A stretch of 38,485 nucleotides of DNA from Acidobacteriaceae bacterium (lineage in GTDB: Bacteria; Acidobacteriota; Terriglobia; Terriglobales; Acidobacteriaceae). The DNA is taken from NCBI GenBank assembly GCA_003138975.1, contig PLHQ01000200.1:1-38485 (forward strand), read 5' to 3'. The position numbers and the translations under genes are program-made. Below the pieces are notes generated by a model that had not been told where the DNA came from, made no database searches, and saw nothing but the letters and a program-made list of their open reading frames with translations. This document shows, in pieces, positions 1-7,790 of the stretch (position 1 is its first letter; each line of letters starts with the position of its first letter).

Positions 1-216
1 TGACCCGCTCCCCTATGCCGATTAGCAGCCTCGCGCGTTTTGGAGGGTTAAGCCCCGATAAATACGGCATCTACTGGCCAGCTCGAATGCAGAACGGGAG
101 GTAGGCTCCATCTTGAAAGAAGATCCTATAGCGACCGCGGCTCACGCGTCTGCGGAGCACTCCACAATGACTTCCCTCGATAATACCTCTTAGCCTTCGA
201 GCACCGGGAGGTCCGC

Positions 217-909
217 TCATGACATCAGCTCTCCGGTCCGCAGCAGAAAAAGAATTCTCAGATCGATCACAGCGTGCAGTGCCATGGGCAGCCACAGAGT
301 TCCCGTGACGATAAAGATCACGGCCATGATTGTTCCCAGCAGTGCGGTGCCGATGATCCCATAGAGGCCCTGGTATCCGTGCGCCATCCCAAAGGCAATA
401 CTCGAAACGCACAACGCGATCCATAGCCCGATGTGCCACGGGAAATCGGAGAGATAACGGATCAGAAATCCACGGTACAACACTTCCTCACAAATACCTG
501 CTGTGACGGCAACGACCACGAACCAAGCGCGCTCTTCTCGAGTGATCGGGAGGATGAAAGCCAGACCTTTGAAGGCCTTCATCGTTTTGTCACGCAGCTT
601 CAGGTTGCGGCGCGTGAAATAGGCCTGCAGCACGGAACCAACTGCGAACGCGAGCACGAAGCCCAATACAAACGAAAGGTTGATTTTCTGCAGGGCGGAC
701 CGATGGACTGCGGACCAGACTAAAAAAACCTGAGATCGCAGGCCGATCCAGGCGACAAGCGCGGCGATCCACTCGACGATAATTCTTTGGTAGCACAAGA
801 TTTTTCTGCGTGGATTCGTGCCGGTCTTTAGGGCGCGGGTCTCCAGTACATCCCAGATAGGAACGCCAACGAACAGGAAGAGAGCCAGCAAGTGCTCGCA
901 TGTAATCAT
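217..909 (-). CDS. CPBP family intramembrane metalloprotease (CAAX protease-like)
   Basis: A 230-residue, very hydrophobic protein with several predicted membrane helices. The three signatures of the CPBP/ABI family (PF02517) are visible: a glutamate pair plus arginine in EEVLYRGF (E141, E142, R146), a FGMAH motif (H177), and a HAVID motif near the C-terminus (H212, D216). In characterised relatives these side chains form the membrane-embedded metal site that cleaves prenylated or other membrane proteins. The bacterial substrate cannot be predicted here. It lies 57 bp downstream of the Memo-like gene on the same strand, so it may be the last gene of an rsmA-memo-CPBP transcript. The family call is firm and the biological role is unknown. 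Confidence 0.87.
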   Translation of the reverse strand: MITCEHLLALFLFVGVPIWDVLETRALKTGTNPRRKILCYQRIIVEWIAALVAWIGLRSQVFLVWSAVHRSALQKINLSFVLGFVLAFAVGSVLQAYFTRRNLKLRDKTMKAFKGLAFILPITREERAWFVVVAVTAGICEEVLYRGFLIRYLSDFPWHIGLWIALCVSSIAFGMAHGYQGLYGIIGTALLGTIMAVIFIVTGTLWLPMALHAVIDLRILFLLRTGELMS

Positions 910-966
910 GGGGACAATTTACAATATCGACCGGGCTCGGCAGAACGATTCTTGCCGGTCGCGGCG

Positions 967-1788
967 CTAGCGAACCACAATGCCTGCGTAGCCCACGACG
1001 GCGTCGCGTTCGCCGGAAATATCGCCGGAGGTGGCGTACTTGACCAGGTCGGCGGTAGTTGCGCCGAGCTTTTTTGCTGCCGTCAGCATAGCCACGGCTG
1101 GACCGAAGCCGCACATGCTGATGTGATGCAGGGTGACTGCGTCGTACAGGGCGCCAGCATCGAGGCGGAGAATGGGCTCGATTGCCAGGTGGTCCTTCAC
1201 GCGCGTTATGGTGTCGGACTCGTAATGATTCATGTCGCTGGAGGCGACGATGAGGACGGACTGAGTCTGTCTGGCGATGACATCTGCGAGGGCGAGGCCG
1301 AGTTGTTCAAGCGGTTCGAACTCTCCGCTGCCGAGAGCGATGGGAACGAACTTGAGTTTGGGCTGGCGCATTTGCAGAAAGGGTAACTCGACTTCTGCGG
1401 CGTGTTCGGAACGGTGGGCGGCTGAATCTTCTTGAAGAAGCGGGCATTGCCGCTTGAGAGCGGCAGCGAAATCGGTGTCGAGGGGGACATCACCGAGTGG
1501 CGTCTCCCAAGCGCCTTCGCTTACGATCGCGAGGGGGCGGCCCATCCCGGTGTGGTTGGGACACATCACGATGCAGAGCTCCGGAATCTCCAATCCAGCG
1601 AACACAGCGCCTGCAACATGGCCGGAGTAGACGTAGCCGGCGTGGGGGACGATGCAGCCGAGGGCGCGAACTGGTTTCTGTGCGGGAGTCGGGGAGAGGT
1701 AGGTGCGAACTTCTTCGCGTAAAGTTTCTGGATCGCGAGGATAGAATCGTCCAGCCACGGCAGGATGACGAATGAGAGTCGCGGTCAT
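967..1788 (-). CDS. Memo-like protein (AmmeMemoRadiSam system protein B)
   Basis: A 273-residue protein of the MEMO1 family (PF01875), which is related in fold to LigB-type extradiol dioxygenases. Visible family motifs are HPAVAGRFYP at the N-terminus, IVPHAGYVYSG, a CPNHTG segment, VASSDMNHYES, and a C-terminal MCGFGPAVA block carrying the conserved cysteine. The ATG at 1788 was chosen over an upstream in-frame start because GGAGGA lies six bases before it. In many genomes this protein is encoded with AMMECR1 and a radical-SAM protein; neither is present in the window. Its biochemical role in bacteria is unsettled. It sits 81 bp downstream of rsmA, and a 14-bp tandem repeat lies between the two. 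Confidence 0.9.
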   Translation of the reverse strand: MTATLIRHPAVAGRFYPRDPETLREEVRTYLSPTPAQKPVRALGCIVPHAGYVYSGHVAGAVFAGLEIPELCIVMCPNHTGMGRPLAIVSEGAWETPLGDVPLDTDFAAALKRQCPLLQEDSAAHRSEHAAEVELPFLQMRQPKLKFVPIALGSGEFEPLEQLGLALADVIARQTQSVLIVASSDMNHYESDTITRVKDHLAIEPILRLDAGALYDAVTLHHISMCGFGPAVAMLTAAKKLGATTADLVKYATSGDISGERDAVVGYAGIVVR

Positions 1789-1810
1789 GGATATTCCTCC
1801 GCGAACATAG

Positions 1811-1838
1811 TCCAACGATCAGTGTCCAGCGACCAGTG
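1811..1838. repeat. 14-bp imperfect tandem duplication between rsmA and the Memo gene
   Basis: TCCAACGATCAGTG is followed directly by TCCAGCGACCAGTG, two copies differing at two positions, in the 81-bp gap between rsmA and the Memo-like gene. It may be a slippage product or part of a regulatory site. No function is evident. Confidence 0.6.
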
Positions 1839-1869
1839 TTCCACCGAACCAGCGCCGACTCCCTATATG

Positions 1870-2772
1870 CTACGAGCCGTCGTGGTTCTGGCGCAAGGCA
1901 CGAAACAGGGCGGCACTTTCTTGCAGGCTTAAGGTTTCGGCGCGGGCGGCAGGTTTCACTCGAGCTTGCGACAGAGCGGACCGCAGATGAGGCTCGGGAT
2001 AAGTGGACTTGAGATTGTTCCACAGAGTTTTGCGTTTCTGGCCAAACGAGAGTTTGAGGAAGTCGATGAAGCCGTCTGCGATTTGGCGGTCCCCGTCAAG
2101 GCCGAGTTCGTGCTGTCTTGGCGCCATGGTAAGCCGCAGGGCGGTGGAATGCACTTTGGGCGGCGGGGCAAAGGCGCCGGGCGGGAGGGTGAAGAGTTTT
2201 TCGACGCGAGCGTGGAGCTGGGCGGTGGCGGAGAGCAGACCGTAGTCGCGGCTGCCGGGTTTGGCGGCGATGCGATCGGCAACCTCGCGCTGTACCAGGA
2301 TGACGAGGGTTTCAAAATATTTGGAGTAATCGAAGAGGCGCAGCAGAATATCGGAAGTGATGTAGTAGGGAAGATTCCCGATCACTCGTGTCGGCGTAGG
2401 CTTGAATTCGATGCCGGGACGGCTCAGGCCGGGCTTGGGGCCGAACAGGGAATCGAAATCGATGGAAAGAATGTCGGCCTCGATGACCTCGACGTTCGGG
2501 AACATGCCGAAGCGAAGGCGAAGCTGTGCGGCCAACACGCGGTCAAGTTCTACGGCAATCAGGCGGCGTGCGCGATTGGCCAGAAGGGAAGTGAGGGCGC
2601 CGCGTCCGGGACCGATTTCGAGGACGGTGTTTTGCGAGACGTCGCCGAGGGCGTCGACAATCTGCAAGGCAAAGCTGTCGCTGGCGAGGAAATGCTGTCC
2701 CAACTTGGGCTTGAGTTTTGGGCGGCGCGTGGAAACAGCCTTCGACACGTTGACCCTCTTTTCCTCGGGCAT
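1870..2772 (-). CDS. rsmA: 16S rRNA (adenine1518-N6/adenine1519-N6)-dimethyltransferase RsmA
   Basis: RsmA (KsgA) dimethylates two adjacent adenines in the 3'-terminal hairpin of 16S rRNA during late 30S assembly, using S-adenosylmethionine. The 300-residue product has the expected N-terminal KPKLGQHFL segment, the SAM-binding motif VLEIGPGRGALT, the acidic loop AVELD, and the catalytic NLPYYIT motif. The C-terminal helical domain (FGQKRKTLWNNL) is complete. ATG at 2772 is used here; an in-frame TTG at 2784 is possible, and neither has a clear Shine-Dalgarno sequence. It is transcribed divergently from glgA across a gap of about 110 bp and leads toward the Memo-like and CPBP genes. Confidence 0.95.
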   Translation of the reverse strand: MPEEKRVNVSKAVSTRRPKLKPKLGQHFLASDSFALQIVDALGDVSQNTVLEIGPGRGALTSLLANRARRLIAVELDRVLAAQLRLRFGMFPNVEVIEADILSIDFDSLFGPKPGLSRPGIEFKPTPTRVIGNLPYYITSDILLRLFDYSKYFETLVILVQREVADRIAAKPGSRDYGLLSATAQLHARVEKLFTLPPGAFAPPPKVHSTALRLTMAPRQHELGLDGDRQIADGFIDFLKLSFGQKRKTLWNNLKSTYPEPHLRSALSQARVKPAARAETLSLQESAALFRALRQNHDGS

Positions 2773-2882
2773 ATAGACTGGCAATTCAGCCCGCGTGCAT
2801 TGCGCGCGGGAGGTAGGTCCCGCAGCTTATATTCCATCATAACGTGCGCCCGCGAAAAACGGGTCCAGTCCGGGAGGGGTTC

Positions 2883-4361
2883 ATGCATATCGCATTCGTA
2901 GCTTCGGAAGGTGTCCCGTTTTCAAAAACCGGCGGGTTGGCGGACGTGGTTGGCGCACTGCCGCGCGCCCTGGCCGCACTGGGACATCAGGTGAGCGTGT
3001 ACCTGCCTCGTTACAAGCAGACAAAATTGGCGGATCCGGCGACTGTGGTGCGTAGTATTACGGTTCCGTTCGACGATAAATACCGTTTTTCGGCGGTTGT
3101 GACAGGCGGCAGCCAGGCTGGAGTGCGGTTTTATTTTGTCGATTATCCCGAGTTCTTCGAGCGTGACGCGCTTTACGGCACGCCCGCCGGCGACTATCCG
3201 GATAACGCGGAACGTTTCGCGCTGTTCTCGCGAACCGTGCTGGAAGCATCGAAAATTCTGGGCGTGCCGCACGTGTTTCACTGCCACGACTGGCAGTCGG
3301 CGCTGGTGCCGGTGCTGCTGCGCACGGTTTATACGGAGGATCCAGCCTTCCGCGATGTGGGCACGGTTTTCACCATCCACAACATCGGCTACCAAGGACT
3401 TTTCCCGCCTGAGACATTGCCGCTACTCATGCTGCCTTGGGATTTGTTTACCATGTCGAAAATGGAATTTTTCGGCCAGGTGAATTTTCTGAAGGGCGCG
3501 CTCACCTATTCTGACTTCGTCACAACGGTGAGCCGAAAATACAGCCAGGAGATTCAGACTGCGGAATATGGATTTGGGTTGGAAGGCGTGCTGCGCGACC
3601 GAGCTGCCACCGTCACTGGAATTCTGAATGGTGTGGATTACGACGAGTGGAGTCCGCAGGCCGACAAGTTTATTGCCGCCAAATATTCGCCTCAGGATTT
3701 GACGGGCAAGGCTAAGTGCAAGCAGGATCTTTTGGCGGCGTTCGGGGTGAATAATGCGGATCCGAAGCTGCCGGTGATCGGAATTGTGTCGCGGTTTGCC
3801 GCGCAAAAAGGGTTTGACCTGATCGCGCAGATCATGGACCGCCTGGCGCGGGAAGAGATGATTGTGATCGCTCTGGGTGCGGGCGACAAGCCGTATGAGG
3901 AAATGTTCGTTCGTCTCAACAAGCAGTTCCCCAACAAGATTGCGGTGAAGGTGGCTTACGACAACGCCATCGCGCACAAGATTGAGGCGGGGTCCGACAT
4001 GTTCCTGATGCCCTCGAAGTACGAACCCTGCGGGTTAAACCAGATCTACAGCCTGAAGTACGGGACGGTGCCGATTGTTCGCGCCACTGGTGGCCTCGAC
4101 GACACGATTGAGCCCTGGGATGCACGCTCGGGCAAAGGCACAGGCTTCAAGTTTACGGAGTACAACGGCGAATCGCTGCTGCTGACCATTCGGCATGCGT
4201 TGCAGGCGTATCGCGACCAGACCTCGTGGCAGGTGCTGATGCGCAACGGCATGAACAAGGATTTCTCGTGGAATGCTTCGGCGCGGGAGTATGGGAAGAT
4301 TTATGAGCGGGTGCGGCAGATGCGGGGCGCCACGCCTGTGCAGGAGAAGGTGCTGGTGTAA
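2883..4361 (+). CDS. glgA: Glycogen synthase (ADP-glucose type)
   Basis: GlgA transfers glucose from ADP-glucose to the non-reducing end of an alpha-1,4-glucan. The 492-residue protein is of the bacterial GT5 type. The N-terminal domain starts MHIAFVASEGVPFSKTGGLADVVG, containing the KTGGL motif at residues 15-19 that contacts ADP-glucose. The C-terminal Rossmann domain carries SKYEPCGLNQIYSLKYGTVP and the TGGLDDT segment typical of GT5 enzymes. The ATG at 2883 follows a GGGAGGGG ribosome site, so the longer upstream reading is not used. It stands alone, without glgC or glgB nearby, and is followed by an intrinsic terminator. Confidence 0.96.
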   Translation: MHIAFVASEGVPFSKTGGLADVVGALPRALAALGHQVSVYLPRYKQTKLADPATVVRSITVPFDDKYRFSAVVTGGSQAGVRFYFVDYPEFFERDALYGTPAGDYPDNAERFALFSRTVLEASKILGVPHVFHCHDWQSALVPVLLRTVYTEDPAFRDVGTVFTIHNIGYQGLFPPETLPLLMLPWDLFTMSKMEFFGQVNFLKGALTYSDFVTTVSRKYSQEIQTAEYGFGLEGVLRDRAATVTGILNGVDYDEWSPQADKFIAAKYSPQDLTGKAKCKQDLLAAFGVNNADPKLPVIGIVSRFAAQKGFDLIAQIMDRLAREEMIVIALGAGDKPYEEMFVRLNKQFPNKIAVKVAYDNAIAHKIEAGSDMFLMPSKYEPCGLNQIYSLKYGTVPIVRATGGLDDTIEPWDARSGKGTGFKFTEYNGESLLLTIRHALQAYRDQTSWQVLMRNGMNKDFSWNASAREYGKIYERVRQMRGATPVQEKVLV

Positions 4362-4384
4362 TTTGATCGTTCGAAGGTTGGAAG

Positions 4385-4424
4385 CGCCGCCGCTCATTTG
4401 AGCTGAGTGCGGCGTTTCTCTTTT
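4385..4424 (+). terminator. Rho-independent terminator after glgA
   Basis: CGCCGC (4385-4390) pairs with GCGGCG (4409-4414), with further partial pairing inside, and is followed by the T-rich tract TTTCTCTTTT. It lies 24 bp after the glgA stop and before dinB, so dinB probably has its own promoter. Confidence 0.65.
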
Positions 4425-4442
4425 GGCTGCTACAATTCGTCC

Positions 4443-5816
4443 ATGGCCGTCACCTCCCAACTGCCGGCTCTCTCCCGAACCATCTTCCACGTCGACATGG
4501 ACGCATTCTTCGTCTCGGTGGAGGAGTTGTACGATCCGTCGCTGAAAGGGAAGGCTGTTGTGGTGGGCGGACAGCGGCATGAGCGGGGCGTGCTTTCGGC
4601 TGCATCTTATGAGGCGCGGAAGTTCGGGGTGCATTCGGCGCTGCCGCTGCGAACCGCGGCGAAACTTTGTCCGCAGGCGATTTTTGTCGAGGGTCATCCG
4701 CAGCGCTACCGCGAGTATTCAGAAAAAGTCTATAAGGTGCTGACGGCATTCTCACCGCAGGTGGAGATGGCGTCCATTGACGAAGCCTACCTGGACATGA
4801 CGGGCACGGCGCGGTTACACGGCCCGCCGCTGCGGGCGGCTCACAAATTGCACAGGCGGATGAAGGAAGAAACGCAGCTGAACTGTTCGATCGGCATCGG
4901 CTCATCGCGTTTGATCGCGAAGGTTTCATCCGCGCAGTCGAAGCCTAACGGCGTGCTGTGGATTGTGCCGGGAGAGGAATCGAAGTTCCTTGCGCCTCTG
5001 GATGTGCGGGCAATTCCCGGGGTAGGCAAGGTGATGGAGAGCCATCTGCGTTCGTTGGGTATCAAGAAAGTGGGAGACTTGGCGCGGCTGGAAGAATTTG
5101 AGCTTGAGGAGCGATTCGGTAAGTGGGGGTTAGCGCTGGCGGGCAAGGCGCGCGGAGAAGATGCGGGGGGATGGTTCGACGCTGAAGTGGGCGCCGACAC
5201 GGCAGCGAGATCCATCAGCCACGAGCATACGTACAACGAAGACACGGCGGATACGAACCAGCTGGAAGCTACGCTGATGCGGCTTTCCGAGATGGTGGGA
5301 CGGCGCTTGCGCGAAGCCAAGCTCTACGCGCGCACGATTCAACTCAAGCTGCGCTACAAAGACTTCACGACCATCACGCGCGCACATACCTTGCCGGCGC
5401 CTACTCAACTTGATGGCGAAATCTTTGAGCAAGTGCGCGCCTTGTTTCGCAAGAACTGGAAGCAGCGTAGAGAGGTCCGGCTGCTGGGAGTGCAGGCGTC
5501 TTCATTCGAGGCACAGCCAGAGCAGATCAGTCTGCTTGAAAGTGGTCCACAACAGCGTTGGAAAAATGTACTGGCGGCGGCGGATCGTTTGCGCGACAAG
5601 TTTGGCGAGTCGAGCGTTTCGTTTGCTTCAGGCCTGCGGGGAACTTTCCGCGAGCGGACCCACGAGAATCCGACAGGGCTGCCGGGGAAAAATAAGGAAA
5701 AGTGGAGCCGGTTCAATTACCACACTGCCTCGCCCACCGGGCTGCGCCCGGTCGGACACTCGCGGGCGGCAGTCCCCACATTTGGAAAAACGAAGGCCGG
5801 GCATCCCGGAAGGTGA
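4443..5816 (+). CDS. dinB: DNA polymerase IV (Y-family translesion polymerase)
   Basis: Pol IV is an error-prone Y-family polymerase that copies past damaged bases. The 457-residue product has the metal-binding aspartate of HVDMDAFFVSVE (D18), the palm motif SIDEAYLD (D113, E114), the SIGIGSSRLIAKVSS finger/palm segment, a helix-hairpin-helix thumb (IPGVGKVMESHLRSLGIKK) and a little-finger domain. ATG at 4443 was chosen because homology starts shortly after it; no strong ribosome site precedes it. The last 25-30 residues are not polymerase-like: they are read through a palindromic repeat (5733-5780), and the stop codon lies in the loop of the hairpin that terminates the opposite-strand protease gene. 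No obvious clamp-binding peptide is seen at the extreme C-terminus. Confidence 0.94.
   Translation: MAVTSQLPALSRTIFHVDMDAFFVSVEELYDPSLKGKAVVVGGQRHERGVLSAASYEARKFGVHSALPLRTAAKLCPQAIFVEGHPQRYREYSEKVYKVLTAFSPQVEMASIDEAYLDMTGTARLHGPPLRAAHKLHRRMKEETQLNCSIGIGSSRLIAKVSSAQSKPNGVLWIVPGEESKFLAPLDVRAIPGVGKVMESHLRSLGIKKVGDLARLEEFELEERFGKWGLALAGKARGEDAGGWFDAEVGADTAARSISHEHTYNEDTADTNQLEATLMRLSEMVGRRLREAKLYARTIQLKLRYKDFTTITRAHTLPAPTQLDGEIFEQVRALFRKNWKQRREVRLLGVQASSFEAQPEQISLLESGPQQRWKNVLAAADRLRDKFGESSVSFASGLRGTFRERTHENPTGLPGKNKEKWSRFNYHTASPTGLRPVGHSRAAVPTFGKTKAGHPGR
5733..5780. repeat. Interspersed palindromic repeat, copy in dinB
   Basis: A perfect 7-bp stem with a 3-nt loop, ACCGGGC-TGC-GCCCGGT (5736-5752), is followed after 11 nt by GGGCGGCAGTCCCCACA (5764-5780). 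The same architecture and spacing, with GGGCGGCTGTCGCCACA, recurs inside uvrC at 16055-16102. The conserved tail plus a variable but self-complementary stem indicates a REP-like family. Here it is translated as the dinB C-terminus. Confidence 0.7.
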
Positions 5817-5832
5817 TTCCGGATCCCGGCCT
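5794..5832 (-). terminator. Rho-independent terminator of the M48 protease gene, overlapping the dinB 3' end
   Basis: A long GC-rich inverted repeat, AGGCCGGGCATCCCGGAA (5794-5811) against TTCCGGATCCCGGCCT (5817-5832) with two small bulges, has a 5-nt loop. Reading on the minus strand, the stem is followed by TCGTTTTT, so it fits termination of the M48 gene ending at 5864. The dinB stop codon (5814-5816) sits in the loop. On the plus strand the downstream tract is only weakly T-rich. Confidence 0.75.
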
Positions 5833-5863
5833 GCGTCTTATTGCAACTTGGAGTAGAGCTTGC

Positions 5864-7657
5864 TTAGTTGCCCGAGTTTGAGTTGGCAGCGGTAGTGGGC
5901 GCGGCGCTCGGAGCGTTCGCGGTGCCGTAGCGAGCCAGCCGCGGGTAAAACGGCGTGACTTCAAACGGCATCTTGTCGCGCGCCGAGGTGATGGCGACCG
6001 GAGCCGCCTTTACCATTTCTGCCTTGTCGTCCCAGGGATTGATTTTGACGCGTCCGCCCAAGGGCAGAGCCGCGACCTGATCCAGTTTCGTGTTGTCGAG
6101 CGCCGGGCCTTGCGTGGAAAGGGCAGACAGGCGAGTGATGGTGCCATTGTCGGCCAGAGAATTGCCCAGGTGCGTGGTCAATAGCGCGTTGAGCTGAGGA
6201 GCGCGGGCTTGCAGCGCCTTCAGGAATAAGCCGACATTGTCGAGTTTCTGCGCGTAGGGCGAGTTTTTCAACAGTTCTACGGCCTTCTTGTCGGCTGAGG
6301 CTTCTTCTTCCGGAATATGTTTGAATCCAAAGTTGCTGTAGGTGGAGTCATCAGAGAACAACATGCGGTCGTTAAAGGCGTACTTGCTGCCCAAATTGTG
6401 GCCGAGCACGATGTGCGCGAGCTCATGCGAGAGCACAGCTGCCAGGCTGGCCTCGTCGGGAAGCACGTCGATTAATCCCCGGCTGATGACGATGGTGTTC
6501 CCCACGCTGAAGGTTTCGAGTGGCGCGGTGAGCAACACGCGAGTCCGCACCGGCCGCGGCAGATCGATGTTGTTAGTGACCTCAAGGTTGTTGACCACGG
6601 TCTGGAGAATGTGGTCCACGTCGCCCTCGGGCGCAAGCAAGCCTGCGCGTGTGAGACGCTCGATGACGTTATCTTCCGCCTGCTGCTGCCATTCCCGCTC
6701 GGCCTGTAGCGGAGAAGCATCCTGGGTGGTCGCGCTTTCGTCCTTCACGCTGTCTACACGAATCTGCGTGAGTTCGTCGTCCTTGCCTTCCTTCTTCAGA
6801 TCGTAGCCCCAGATGCGGGTCTGCGCCTTGAAGGCCATCTTGTTCTTCACGCCAGCGCTGAAGTCGCCTTCTTCGCTGTAGATGTAAGCGGGTACCCAGT
6901 AGCCAGGAATCAGGTTGAGGCGCCAACTATCCATGTGGAAGAAATAGGAATTACGCGGTGCCGGAGCGTAGGTACCGTTTAAGCGGACGATGTTGAACTC
7001 CTGATCCTCGACCCAAACGCGGCCGAGGAAGCGTCCCCTGCCGGAGCCCTTCTTGGGCATGACGTCGAAGACTAGGCAGCGGACGTCGCCGAGAAATTCG
7101 CGGCGAATATAGTGAAACTCGTAGTGCTCGCGGTCAAAATCCGTACGGTCAGCGTAAACCATCCAGGAAAAGCCCAGGGGCTGGTACTGCACCTTGAAGA
7201 GCTTGTTGAAGCCGCCCATCAGCCGCGTCTCCATGCCCTTGTCTTGCTCCTTCAGATAATCTTTGCGGTCAACCGTCTCGCCCATATCCATGCGACCCAG
7301 GAAATAATGGTCTGCGCTGGGGACGGGGCCGAGTTGCGGATCGGCGCTCAGATTTTGTAGATAAGTCTCAACCACCGGTGTGCGGGTGGAGAGAGCCTTC
7401 ATGAGTCCGTGCTCGCGTTCGATGAAGCGATCCACTACCTGATCCATGGTGGTGGGCTGAGGCAGAGCCGAGGGTGTTGGCGCCGGCGCGGTGCTCTGAG
7501 CCGTTGCCGGTTGTGCGGCAGCGGACGGGGCGGACGGTTGCACCGTCGGCGCGGGAGTATTCGGCTGGGCGGATCTTTGCGAGTCAGACGACTGCTGGCT
7601 AGCTGCGCTCACCGAGACTAGCAGTGCGGCTGTGAACATCCATTTCGAAGTGCGCAT
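5864..7657 (-). CDS. Secreted M48 family metalloprotease with N-terminal lipoprotein-carrier-like domain
   Basis: A 597-residue exported protein. It begins with a signal peptide (about residues 1-20) and a Pro/Ala/Gln-rich linker to about residue 68. Next comes a roughly 230-residue beta-rich region whose pattern (GFSWMVYADRTDF, VFDVMPKKGSGRGRFLGRVW, SWRLNLIPGYWVPAYIYSE) resembles LolA/LppX-like lipoprotein-carrier folds. The peptidase domain has the zinc motif HELAH (411-415) and the third ligand in EASAD (E452), as expected for gluzincins of family M48. Relatives such as BepA and LoiP act in outer-membrane protein quality control, so a periplasmic role is inferred. GGAGAG lies six bases before the ATG at 7657. 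The upstream neighbour is a TonB-family gene on the same strand. Confidence 0.88.
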   Translation of the reverse strand: MRTSKWMFTAALLVSVSAASQQSSDSQRSAQPNTPAPTVQPSAPSAAAQPATAQSTAPAPTPSALPQPTTMDQVVDRFIEREHGLMKALSTRTPVVETYLQNLSADPQLGPVPSADHYFLGRMDMGETVDRKDYLKEQDKGMETRLMGGFNKLFKVQYQPLGFSWMVYADRTDFDREHYEFHYIRREFLGDVRCLVFDVMPKKGSGRGRFLGRVWVEDQEFNIVRLNGTYAPAPRNSYFFHMDSWRLNLIPGYWVPAYIYSEEGDFSAGVKNKMAFKAQTRIWGYDLKKEGKDDELTQIRVDSVKDESATTQDASPLQAEREWQQQAEDNVIERLTRAGLLAPEGDVDHILQTVVNNLEVTNNIDLPRPVRTRVLLTAPLETFSVGNTIVISRGLIDVLPDEASLAAVLSHELAHIVLGHNLGSKYAFNDRMLFSDDSTYSNFGFKHIPEEEASADKKAVELLKNSPYAQKLDNVGLFLKALQARAPQLNALLTTHLGNSLADNGTITRLSALSTQGPALDNTKLDQVAALPLGGRVKINPWDDKAEMVKAAPVAITSARDKMPFEVTPFYPRLARYGTANAPSAAPTTAANSNSGN

Positions 7658-7790
7658 GACTTTCTCTCCAAATTCTTAAAACCAGTTTCTTCAAAGCAAT
7701 ATTTCTCTGGACCGACATCCCCGATTTGCCTCGCAGATTCAGGCCCGCGAAACTAACCTTCTGGACGAATCCTTCCGTGTATCCAAACTC

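Noticed and set aside
1-216. Gene fragment at the left edge
   Set aside because: No reading frame with recognisable homology and no ribosome site; left as unannotated sequence downstream of the CPBP gene.
217-2772. Complete AmmeMemoRadiSam cluster
   Set aside because: Only the Memo-like member is present; no AMMECR1 or radical-SAM gene is in the window.
1966-2901. Long plus-strand open frame opposite rsmA (about 311 codons)
   Set aside because: It mirrors rsmA, has no domain or ribosome site, and its existence is explained by the GC-rich third positions of the real gene.
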